NCBI RefSeq assembly: GCF_029873635.1
Contig: NC_080421.1
Location: forward strand, 35,940,617 to 36,004,616
DNA from: Malania oleifera
Lineage: Eukaryota; Streptophyta; Magnoliopsida; Santalales; Ximeniaceae
Direction of reading: 5' to 3'
DNA: 64,000 nt
The translations under genes were made by a program, and so were the position numbers. This document shows positions 47,770 to 57,917 of this stretch, piece after piece; the first letter of the stretch is position 1; the number at the start of each line of letters is the position of its first letter. Below the pieces are notes generated by a model. It searched no databases and was not told where the DNA came from. It was given only the letters and a program-made list of their open reading frames with translations.

Positions 47770-47783
47770 TTAGTATCAGAGCC
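47770..47783 (+). promoter_or_regulatory. decayed primer-binding site of element C
   Basis: TTAGTATCAGAGCC follows the LTR end CATTACA by two bases. It is a diverged TGGTATCAGAGCC. Confidence 0.7.
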
Positions 47784-48162
47784 TAGGTTGCTAGGTTCAG
47801 TAGACTTTAGGGTACAACGAAAACAATACTAGAATTTAAGAATGATTTTGAAGGAGTTAGGGAATGGGTAGATCATGATTTTAGTGAGTTAATGTTGGGA
47901 AGTTGAGATGAGAATTTAAGGTTTTGTTCCGTAGTTTGGAAGCAGAATTTCCGTAGTGGTTTTTGTGTTTTTCCTGAGGTGACGATTTCAGGAAAGTCAT
48001 AATAAACTATTGTCGGGATGTGTTTCCAAAGTGCAGGACTGAATCTTAAATTGAGAATAAGGACGCTAGGTTAATTGATGATATAAGATTTTAGTTAGAC
48101 AAAATATATTAGATATGTAATGAAGATAGGGTCCTCAGACTATGTTTATTGACTTTTTCAGG

Positions 48163-49200
48163 ATGGACCATAAGGTAGCAGTGCTCACGCCAGTGATGAT
48201 GATGGTGCAAAACCCTCTAGTATGGGAGGGGGTGATTCAGACGCAGTCTTGCATAATGTAGCTCTGCAGGTTATGGCTGAAATTGCATGAAACTCTAGGG
48301 AGCAGGGAGGCTCATCAACAGATCGGGGTTGCACTATAGATTAGTTCACTAAAATTGAAGCCTCTGGCTTTTTCAGGGGATGTGAACCCGATTGCAATGG
48401 AGAACTGGGTACAGGAAATGGAAAAGATACAGACAATACTACGATGCACTGATGAGCCGAGAGTGTTATTTGCCACCTTCATACTGACAGGGGAGGCTGA
48501 ACATTGGTGGTCGGCTGTGAAACTTCTGGAGGAGCAGAGACTGATACCTGTAGCTTTGACCTAAAGTCGGTTTAAGGAAATGTTCTTGACCGATATTTCC
48601 CTACCACCACTAGAGAAGAAAAAGTGAAAGAGTTCTTGAACTTAACCCAGGGACATTTGACAGTCTAGCAGTACGCGGCAAAATTTATTGAACTGTCATA
48701 TTTTGCCTCGTACATCGTTCCTGATGAGGCAAAAAAAGTAAAGAAATTTGAGAGAAGCTTGAGGCAAGAAATTTATGAACAAGTGGCAGTGTTTAAAGTA
48801 CAAGATTTCATCGAGTTGGTGGATAGAGCAACTGTGGCTGAGGCAAGCAGGCAGAAGGGTGCTGAGGTGCAAGGTTAGAGGAAGAGACCCACACCTCCTA
48901 GATTTCAGGCAGGCTCTAGCTGGGGTCCATGGAGGAGAGGTGGACATATCAGGGGATAGAGGCAAGAGATTGGGAGTCACGAGGTTCAGGGTGAGCAGAC
49001 TTATCTTGTTTGTATGACATGTAATAAGAGATATATGGGAGAGTGCCGAACAGGGAGAAATGTCTATTACCGTTATGGTAAACCAGGTCATTTAGCACGA
49101 GACTGTCATACACACCATAACACTACTTCCACTCCCAGACAGTTCCGAGGTAATATCCAGGTGCTCTGAGGAGGCCAGCAGAGAAATACCGTATAGGTGC
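48163..49200 (+). pseudogene. gypsy gag of element C
   Basis: The ATG opens MDHKVAVL and the frame is lost early. Alternate frames give [30 protein letters not shown] and [15 protein letters not shown], the same capsid region as in element B. The zinc-knuckle zone reads MTCNKRYMGECRTGRNVYYRYGKPGHLARDC, with Tyr replacing one knuckle Cys. Pseudogene. Confidence 0.75.
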
Positions 49201-49239
49201 AAGTTTACACACTGACACCGGGAGATATTTAGACAACTG

Positions 49240-51576
49240 GCGATATGGTGACATGTATGATTAATATGTATTCAATTAAAGTTATTGTATTATTTGATTC
49301 AGGGGCCACACACTCATTTGTGTCCATGGGGTGCGTGAAATTATGTGGGATTACAACTCAGCTATTAGACACTAAGTTGTTAGTAGCCACACCGATAGGG
49401 TTAGTAGTGAGGTATTGAAGGGTGCTCAGAGGCTACATAGTAGACATTCAGGGGAGAATATTACCAGCTGACCTAATAGTGTTAGATATGCATGGATTCG
49501 ATCTGATTTTGGGAATGGATTGGTTAGCTACTAATTATGTCAGCATCAATTGTCATCTGAAAGAGGTAATATTCATAATCCTTGGGAAGTAGGAGTTCAG
49601 ATTTGTGAGGTCGCGCGTGCATTCCTTGCCACAGTTGATGTCAGTCATTGAAGCGAAATGGCTACTCCTAGATGGATGTGAGAGGTTTATAACTTGTGTA
49701 AAAAAAGTGACAGAGAAAGAATTGAAGCTTACCAATACACCAGTGGTAAAGGAATTTCTAGATTTCTTTCTAGAGAAGCTACCCAGATTGCCTTTCAACC
49801 GTGAGGTTTATTTTGCCATTGATTTACTTCTAGGGGCGACACCAATTTCTAAAGCATCCTACAGAATGGCCCTAGCAGAATTGAGAGAATTAAAAGATCA
49901 GTTGCAGGATTTATTAGATAAAGGTTTTATCAGACCAAATGTGTCGCCATAGGGAGCTCTAGTTCTGTTTAGGAAAAAAAAAAAAAAAAAGATGGGATAA
50001 TGAGGATATGTATAGATTATAGAGAAATAAATAAAGTAACAGTTAAGAACAAGTACCTTCTTCCCCGTATTGATGACTTATTCGATTAGCTCCAAGGTAC
50101 ACAGGTTTATTCAAAGATTGATCTATGCTCTAGGTACCATCAAGTGAAGGTCAAGGCAGATGACATCTCTAAGACAACATTTCAAACTTAGTATGGCCAC
50201 TATGAGTTTTTAGTTATGCCATTCAGATTGACGAATGCTCCTACTATATTCATGGATTTGATGAACAGAGTTTTTCATTAGTACTTGGACCAATTAATAG
50301 TGGTTTTCATCAATGATATACTAGTCTATTCGAGGAGTTTCGAGGAGCATGAGATACATTTAAGGTTGGTACTTCAGATACTCAGGGAAAGGAAATTGTA
50401 TGCCAAATTCAAGAAGTGTGAATTCTAGTTAGAGAAAGTTGCATTCCTTCGGCATGTCATATTTGGGAATGGAATCTCAATAGATCCCAGCAAGATAGAG
50501 GCAGTGGTGAATTGGGCGAGACCGAGAAATATCCAGGAGATAAGAAGTTTCTTGGGACTGGTGGGATATTACCGTCGGTTTGTAGAGAGATTCTCTAGGC
50601 TATCAGGGCCTCTGACATAACTAACTAGGAAGAATGCTAGGTTTGAATGGAATGATGATTATGAGCAGAGCTTTCAAGAATTGAAACAACGGTTTGTCAC
50701 TGCACCAGTGTTGACTATTCCATCAAGATAGGATGGATATGTAATCTATAGTGATGAGTCTCTCAAGGGGTTCAGATGTTTTCTGATGTAGCAGGAGAGA
50801 GTTGTTGCATATGGCTCCAAACAGTTGAAAGAATATAAGAAAATTACCCTACTCATGATCTAGAGTTAGCAGCGGTGATTTATACACTAAAGATTTTGAG
50901 GCATTATTTGTATGGAGGGAGATGTGTAATATTTTTTGATCATAAAAGTTTAAAATACTTTTTCACACAGAATGAGTTGAATATGAGACCGAGGAGATGA
51001 CTCAAGCTAATTAAAGATTATGATTGCACCATCAGTTACCACCCAGGGAATGCTAATGTGGCACCTGATGCGTTGAGCCGTAAATTAGGGAGCGTGTGTG
51101 TATCAACGATAGTAATTGCATATCATATCAGAATGGATTTGGAAATACTTGTGGTGGAGCTTGTAGAGGGTAATCATCAAGCGTTTATCACCAATCTGGT
51201 GGTACAACCCACGTTGCTGGATAAAATTAAAGCTGCTCAGGTGAAAGATGTGGAGTTAATGAAGATTATGGATAACGTACAGAGTGGCGAGGGGGTGAGT
51301 TCAGCATTTCAGATGACAGAACCTTGAGGTTCCGTACCAGACTCTGTGTGCCTGCAGATACTGAAATTAGAAGAACCATTCTAGAAGAGGCGCACTTATC
51401 CCTATATACAGTTCATCCAAGGAGTACGAAAATGTACAGGGATTTGAGGTTATCTTTCTAGTGGAGAAATATTAAAAGAGAAATTGCAGAATATGTAGGG
51501 CAATGTTTGATATGCCAGCAGGTGAAGGTTGAGCATCAGAAACCAGTAGGGCCTTTCCAACCACTTCACATTCCTA
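49240..51576 (+). pseudogene. gypsy pol of element C (protease to integrase start)
   Basis: The protease has FDSGATHSFVS near 49290. RT starts near 49790 (FAIDLLLGATPIS) and reads RPNVSP then a stop. An expanded run of 17 A residues (49974-49990) disrupts the frame. The palm motif reads FINDILVYS near 50310, so the first catalytic Asp is Asn. RNase H has IYSDES and DALSRK (50740-51090). Integrase begins with ILEEAHLSLYTVHP and CQQVKVEHQKP, then stops at about 51576 against another LTR, without the catalytic core. Inactive. Confidence 0.82.
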
Positions 51577-52195
51577 ATCCCTTTCTAATTAAGATAAATG
51601 AATATGTATTTATAGATTTTCATGAAAATATAAACGTTGGGCAGACAAGGGGAATTTTAGAAAAAAGTTTAATTGGGTTTAATTAATTTTAACCTTGATT
51701 TACATGAGGTACAAATTTTCAACCCGAGTGATTGGATCAACCAAAGCTCAAGTTCGGTCGCCCGAATAGATACACAGGGAAACAGTTATTTTTTTAGTTC
51801 GAGTGCTCGAGGGTGAGTTCGGTTGGCTGGGTCAAGGCGATTTTCCAATCGTTCAAGGTTCAGTCGCCCGGTGAGTTGTTCAGTTTGCCAAACCTCACAA
51901 TTCAATCGCCTGAGGTGTTTTTGAACTAAGAGATTAGGCGGCCGAAGAAGGTGGAAAAAGTCAAGACCAGGGTTCGATCAACTATGGAAGTTACGTTCAT
52001 TTTGCTTCGGTCGCCCAAGGCTTGGTCAACTATTGACCTCCAGCCAGTTCGGTCAATCGAGGCATTTTATATTGCCAAGGTTCGATTGCCCGAAACATCA
52101 CAAAAATGTCCTTTATGTCCTGTTTGGTCTCTTATGCAATTTCAAACTTAGTGAAAGAGCATGTGACATTCAAGTGTAAGGGTATTTTACCGTAC
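51577..52195 (-). repeat. fragment of SIRE-like LTR (U3, promoter side)
   Basis: On the minus strand it has TCGGTCGCCCGAA / GATTGACCGAAC motifs (about 51740-52090), then a TATA-like CTATAAATACATA near 51600-51615, and is cut shortly after. It is probably the continuation of the fragment at 54222-54527, separated by an inserted Tekay-like LTR. No gene. Confidence 0.6.
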
Positions 52196-54221
52196 TGTAA
52201 CGACCTGCCTATTTTACCGTAAATAATAATTTTTTTTATAATAACATTTAATATAATAATCATGTTCAATTGATAAAACAAAATCAACCTGGACCCATGG
52301 GTACTAGGGATAAACCGAAAATGCAACTTTGATACCTAAGCAGCAAGAAACGTAATTTACAAATATACCATACAACCAACCACAATACCAAAGTCCTACT
52401 AAAACTGTTATATATATATTATACACAAAAGTCTAAAAGTAGCCTAGGGGCACTTCCAAAAATAAATCTGACCCTAACTCTACAACTTACCCTTCTGACA
52501 TGGTAGCTTAGTCGGACTCTACTGTCGCAGAGTTCTATTTGCTCATCTACCTGGATTTCATGAAATGTTTATATAGTTTGGGTGAGACATCTCTCAGTAA
52601 AGGAAATAAACTAATATCAGTGTACGGCGATATGAGCATTATTGTGTTATACATATAAACATTATAATAAGCATATTTCGTAAAAACTATCTATAACGGA
52701 ACTGAGTAAAGCATTATTGTTATATCATAATAAAGCATACTAGATTTCTATACATGAAAATCATCTTATATAACTATACAATACTGAAAAAACACCCAAG
52801 ATGGATAGCTAGCTAATGTCATGTCTTACCCCCACATGACTAGGTTGTGCAGTCCGAAAGCGAGACCTAGCAATGGCTGGTCGACCATGCTAGATCAATC
52901 ATAAGTCTGTAAGTACGATGGACCTGCCCCACCTGGTCCCGAACTACTAGGAGGATAACTTAACTCTACACTAGAGCCACATCGACTGCCATCTCCCACA
53001 CTACTTATCATGTGGTAGCACTATCATAATTCTGAATATATATAGCTACGGTATCGTGCTCCTAAAACTGAACTAAACCATGCCATCCGGGTTCTGATAA
53101 TATATACTATATATCATATACTAAACATAGCTATTTTGTATTTCATAATAATATTTGACATGATAATATTTCATGAATTTTGTCTTATTATACATGATTA
53201 TAGCATCCGCGCTAACGTGAACAGTGACATCTGCGCCGGCATGAATCACGACATCTTTGCCGGCATATCATAATAAACTGAACATAAATTCTCTGTACTG
53301 TTTAATATTATAATCATAAAATCATGGTTCCTATATTATTTTATAAATGCTCTAAAAACTATCATATCATGCTTGATCTGGGAAAACATATTATTCCGAC
53401 ATACATAATTATATGGAAATTTAAACTCAGGCCACACAGAAATGGGTAACATTATGAATGTAAAATCTGTTCCAAAACCACATTTTCAGATAAAAACACG
53501 TTTAATTCATATCCCTATTCATAACAGTATTTCCTAAACATAATTATATAAAATACATATTTTTCTGAAATTTAATAGTGTAGAATAATAAATAATTTCA
53601 TGAAAAATTCTGACTTAGTTTATCCCCTTACCTGACTTACTGAGAAGCCCACAAAACACTCAATCCCACACCCGCAGTGTTCTCAGCACAACACCCTGAA
53701 ATTAACATTTCCCCCAACAAAATTTCAGTATAAACTCATCTAACACCTTTCCTTAGCTCAGAAATACCAAATACCTCAATAAATATTAAAATAATCAACT
53801 TACCCAAGTTTTGGGATGGTGCCCAAATAGGCCTAACCAACGATCTACTCCAACAGATATGGAGAGAATCTTTCCACGAGTAGCGCGGTGGCTTTAGATC
53901 GTCAAACTAGCAAAAACTCGATCCTGAAACTTTGAGAGAAGGTAGAGGGGACAAATTCTAAAGAAGGAAAGAGGCTGTACGCAAATTTTTTGCACTGAAA
54001 ATTCGAGTTTGGCATACTTATACACCTTCCTTCGTCGACGAGGCCTAGAAGGGTATTCGTCGATAAACTCATAACCTTCGTCGATGAATTTCAGGCCCTA
54101 CGAACAATCCTCTCGATAATTTCTCGTCGACGAGACACGTGTCCCCATCAATGATCCCAATAAGCCGCTTCGTCGACAAACTCTTCGCGTTCATCGACGA
54201 GATCCTATTGATTTCCCTATT
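52196..54221 (-). repeat. Tekay-like LTR, U3 start missing
   Basis: On the plus strand it begins TGTAACGACCTGCC. CCTGGACCCATGGGTAC near 52295 and the GCCGGC-containing repeats near 53200-53280 are shared with the antisense solo LTR at 28740-31149. GTCGACGAA motifs lie at 54030-54205. The roughly 80 bases expected between the array and the LTR's outer end are missing, so no target duplication can be found. No gene in this 2-kb stretch. Confidence 0.8.
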
Positions 54222-54527
54222 GTTAGATTATGACCTTTGAGCATAAACCTATTATGCATGAAATGCAGTTATTACAGATCATAATTATTACAGACCCAAC
54301 AAATTATGAAAAAAAATGCATTTACAATTAAAACAAATGTCTTCTTCTTTCGCTCTTAACTCTTCATGGAATCATCCATAATTATGTGCCTTAAGTCCTT
54401 TTTGGCTTCCACTTCACTCACATGTGTGTGTTATAAATGATTAACCTGTTCAAGTACTTAGGCACACACATTAATAACATGCGATTTTTCATTATCAAAA
54501 CCAGAGATCGGACTCAAAAAGTCAACA
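54222..54527 (-). repeat. fragment of SIRE-like LTR (U3 start)
   Basis: On the minus strand it begins TGTTGACTTTTTGAG and has GGTTTTGATAATG, as at the start of the LTR at 4125. It abuts plastid-derived sequence on its outer side. Confidence 0.65.
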
Positions 54528-54544
54528 TTGAGGAGTTCAAGGTG

Positions 54545-54763
54545 CTTTTCATTAAGTGATTTATTAGATAATCGAAAACAGAGGATTGTGAATACTATTC
54601 AAAATTTCGAAGAACTACACTAAAGGGCTATCAAACAACTGGAAAAAGCCTGGGCTCGCCTACATAAAGTAGAAATGGAAGCATATCAGTTTCGAGTGAA
54701 TGGATATTCTGAGATAGAACGAGAAAAATTCAATTTGATTAATTCAACTTATAAGACTTTGTA
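54545..54763 (+). pseudogene. atpF: plastid atpF fragment (ATP synthase CF0 subunit I)
   Basis: In frame it reads DLLDNRKQ, NTIQNFEELH, a stop, [12 protein letters not shown] and [21 protein letters not shown], then a stop. This is the peripheral-stalk b-type subunit of plastid ATP synthase from mid-protein. The expected C-terminal part (about 60 codons) and most of the spacer before atpA are deleted. One substitution makes an early stop. It cannot function. Confidence 0.85.
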
Positions 54764-54817
54764 GGCATTATTGTCTCTAGGCATTACTTTTTTTGCTTTC
54801 AAAATTAAGAAATACTT

Positions 54818-55195
54818 ATGGTAACTATTCTAGCTAATGAAATTCGTAATATTATACAAGAACGTATTGAGCAATATAATAAAGAAGTAAAAGTTGTAAA
54901 TACTGGTATTGTACTTCAAGTAGGCGATGGCATTGTTCGTATTCGTGGTCTTGATGAAGTAATGACAAGTGAATTAGTAGAATTTGAAGAGGGTATGATA
55001 GGCATTGCTCTGAATTTGGAATCGAATAATGTTGGTGTTGTATTAATGGGTGACAGTTTAATGATACAAGGGGAAAGTTCTATAAAAGCAACAGAAAGAT
55101 TTGCTCAAATACCAATGAGTGAGTCTTATTTGGGTTGTGTTATAAATGCACTGGCTAAACCTATTGATGGCAAAGGTGAAATTTCAGCTTCCTTC
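54818..55195 (+). pseudogene. atpA: plastid atpA fragment (ATP synthase CF1 alpha)
   Basis: The native ATG is kept ([20 protein letters not shown]). Motifs [27 protein letters not shown] and [17 protein letters not shown] identify the N-terminal beta-barrel of the alpha subunit. Sequence ends after about 125 codons, before the nucleotide-binding P-loop, where it joins accD. Many replacements relative to the conserved plastid protein (for example GEIS kept, but RVINALAKP altered to CVINALAKP) show relaxed selection. The plus frame runs on to 55246 only by chance. Confidence 0.9.
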
Positions 55196-55617
55196 TTGCA
55201 TTTGTGCCCCCCCCCCCGCGGAAGCACACACTATAATAAAGGGTAAAAATTTATCAGTAGCATATTCGATCAAACGGGTGATTTTCTCCCCTACTATGGA
55301 TCCCATACTACCCCCATAAACTGAAAATCCATAACTCCAATTGCTACGGGAATACCGTTTAGTTGACCTATGCCTATTTGAACAGCCTTCGTTAATCCTG
55401 TCATCCTTTAATAAAAATCGATACGATATTTATAAAGTTCCTCCTCTGAATGAAATTCAATGGGATCCAGAGATACCATATCTTCATTCATAGGATCCCA
55501 AGTACCTGGATCAATCAAAAGTTTGATCCTATCCGAACTAATCATTTTCAAATGATATCCACATTGTTCAAAAATATTCATTTTTTTCTTAAAAAAATTT
55601 CTTATAATTTAATCCAT

Positions 55618-57681
55618 AACTATAATAACCTAAAGAATAATGGTGTTTAAATAATAAAGAAGGGGGGGGGATGGAAACAGAAACAGAAGGAGGCAGCAGG
55701 CTTTGTCGATGATGTTGCACTTTGGATGTAATAACCCAGAAGTTTTACACAAGGCCTCGTCAACAAACACATGGAGTTCATCAACGAGCGCATAAGGAGA
55801 CCTCGTCGACGAAACCATGTCTCGTTGATGAGAAGATATTGAGAGGGGTTTTGGGTAGTCTGAAATTCGTCGACGAGGAAGTAAGGTTCATTGACAAATT
55901 CTCTTAAGAACTCGTCGACGAGATGACGTGTTTCATCGAAGAATTCGGGTCTATAAATAGTGAAAACCAGGGTTAATTTGCAGAAGTTGGCATAAATCTT
56001 CCTCTCTCTCTCTCTCTCTCTAAACGCCTCTCCCTCCTTCTCTCTTCGATTTCAGCCCCGTTTCTCTTCGGATCGACGATCTGAGGCCACCACGACGCTT
56101 CTGGGAAAGTTCTCTGCAAGTCTACCAGAGCAGATCGTTGGTAGAAGTGATTTGAAATTCATCCCAGATTCAAGGTAAGGTATTTTATTCAAAATATGCT
56201 TTCCTTGCAGTTACAGGAAATGTTGTATGTAGGAAAATATTGATGTTTTGTTCTAGGGAATGTCGTTTTCAGGGTGTTAAGTGAAGAACCCTGCGGGTGT
56301 AGGGCCAGAGTTCAGTGAGGGCTTTTAAAAAACTAAGTAAGGGAAATATGTTATGCTAGAAGATTTGATTATGTTAACAGAAATTTTACAATTGCATGCA
56401 TACCAATTATTATGTAGTTTTTACAAAATATGAGATTATAAAGTATGTGTGGCCTGAGTGGATATTATTTAATATAGAATTTTATACAGTTTTTCCAGTA
56501 TATGATGTTATACAAAACATATAGATATAGCCAGATATTCATAGATATTTTACAGAAAGATGCATGTACATATACAGTTTTATTCAGATAGTTTCACAAA
56601 TAGATATATATATATATACACAGATGATTATTCAGATCAGTATACATAGTATTTATAGAATGTTATGTTTTCCTAAATGCCATTACACTCAGAGTATACA
56701 AACAGATTACATTGATAGAAGGTACAAATAGATTATACAGTTATAACATCAAGATGCTACAAATATTACAGTATTTATAGTACAGGTTAATAGTGTTATG
56801 GTTATTTTGGAAACATAATAAAAATAGTAAAAAAAGTATAGTATATATGTACATAGTATCAGATCCATGTGGAAAGATTATAGAAAGATACAGTTACAGA
56901 GCACGGTACCGTTGCTATATACAGAATAGAGTGCAACCACATATCTCAGATAGTGTGTGAGTACCGTCAAACTGTGCTTGGAGAGGATGCAGCTCCCTAG
57001 TTCACTAGGTTGAGGGGGCTAGTTTGACGAGGTAGTAGCTAGTCTTGAGCTTAGGAGTGGATGTAGTTTGGTCGGGCTAAGGTAGTGTAGAGTATGGTGA
57101 CTTACTTGGAGGGCCGACCAGAGTTAAGTCCTGCCTACGGGCCGCACAACCCTATCATGAGGGGTTAAATGGAAAGAGCACAGATATGTATGTATATATG
57201 TATATAGTTTTACAACTTTTGTCGTATGTAGTATGATATAGCAGTATGAATGATAGAAGGTTCAAATGATACAAATATTTTAAGCTACTATACATGTGTT
57301 TTATAGATTTGCCAAATCATGCAGTTTTAAATGCTATTATTATAGTTTTAGGACTCGGTCACCACACACTAGTAATAGCATATTTCCACTTACTGAGCAT
57401 CGTCTCACCCCATTACTTTACCACTTTTTAGGTAAGCCAGCTAGGCGAGCAGATCAGGCTCGCGAATAGAGAGTTGACTTGGTTACCCTAGTTGTAGGGT
57501 AAGTTTGTGACAGGGTTTTGTATTTTTGGGTTGATGATACTGGAGGGAGTTATTGTATATGGCTATGGTCTAAATGTACTGAATTCTGATATTGTTTGGT
57601 ATATATGGTTGTATGACTTGTATATCCGCTGCGTAGATATCGTTATATATATAAATGGTGAGAATTTTGAGGTCGTTACAA
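55618..57681 (+). repeat. solo LTR, Tekay-like, inside accD-derived sequence
   Basis: It lies between perfect ATAAC repeats (55613-55617 and 57682-57686). It begins TATAATAACC (decayed TGTAATAACC) and ends GGTCGTTACA. Oddly, a second LTR-like start, TGTAATAACCCAGAAG, occurs at 55728-55748. GTCGACGAA motifs span 55740-55940, followed by a TATA box GTCTATAAATAG at 55949-55960 and a CT-rich leader. The rest is AT-rich and gene-free. Confidence 0.88.
55949..55960 (+). promoter_or_regulatory. TATA box of solo LTR
   Basis: TCTATAAATAG lies just after the last motif of the GTCGACGAA array and 40 bases before TCTCTCTCTC. Confidence 0.6.
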
Positions 57682-57917
57682 TAACAATTTCCGCATTGAG
57701 CCCACAAATGCCTGTATTTTTGAGTTGCATCAGGGTCATTAGAGTTTTCTCTTATAGTTAAATCACTACCATTCGTGCTAGTTTTTATACTAGAACTCTC
57801 GTTTTCATTACTATTCCCACTTTCACCACAAATGAAACTCGAAACGTAATTGTCGTTGTAATTATCATTACTACTTAAAATGGAACTATCAATATAGATT
57901 CGAGAATAAAGAAAAAT

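Larger units (their letters stand above)
22908..51576 (+). mobile_element. Tekay-like Ty3/gypsy element C with scattered 5' LTR
   Basis: The 5' LTR pieces are 22908-24013, 26389-26689 and 46998-47767. Removing the inserts and their duplicated TGCCA and CTGGG targets gives one continuous LTR of about 2.2 kb (TGTAGAGACT to GGCCATTACA), followed by a decayed primer-binding site, gag, protease, RT, RNase H and the first part of integrase. It is truncated at about 51576 against an LTR fragment. It is the outermost element of the 29-kb nest. Confidence 0.85.
54528..57917. mobile_element. plastid-derived nuclear insert (atpF-atpA joined to inverted accD), split by a solo LTR
   Basis: Three plastid gene fragments lie together: the end part of atpF and the start of atpA on the plus strand, and accD on the minus strand. 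atpF-atpA order is native plastid order; accD lies far away in a normal plastome, so the insert is chimeric. Substitutions, stops and deletions show it is an old nuclear copy. The solo LTR at 55618-57681 entered accD later. Confidence 0.85.
55196..57917 (-). pseudogene. accD: plastid accD fragment (acetyl-CoA carboxylase beta), split by LTR
   Basis: On the minus strand the part at 57682-57917 reads [40 protein letters not shown] and [13 protein letters not shown]. After removing the LTR and one ATAAC copy, the frame continues as [47 protein letters not shown], a stop, then [27 protein letters not shown] and [10 protein letters not shown]. These are the zinc-binding and carboxyltransferase regions of the plastid enzyme for fatty-acid synthesis. 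One zinc-finger Cys is Phe. A C run near 55207-55219 marks the end at the atpA junction. Non-functional. Confidence 0.9.

Noticed and set aside
54818-55246. atpA as a working nuclear gene
   Set aside because: It lacks the nucleotide-binding and C-terminal domains, carries many replacements, and runs into reversed accD sequence.
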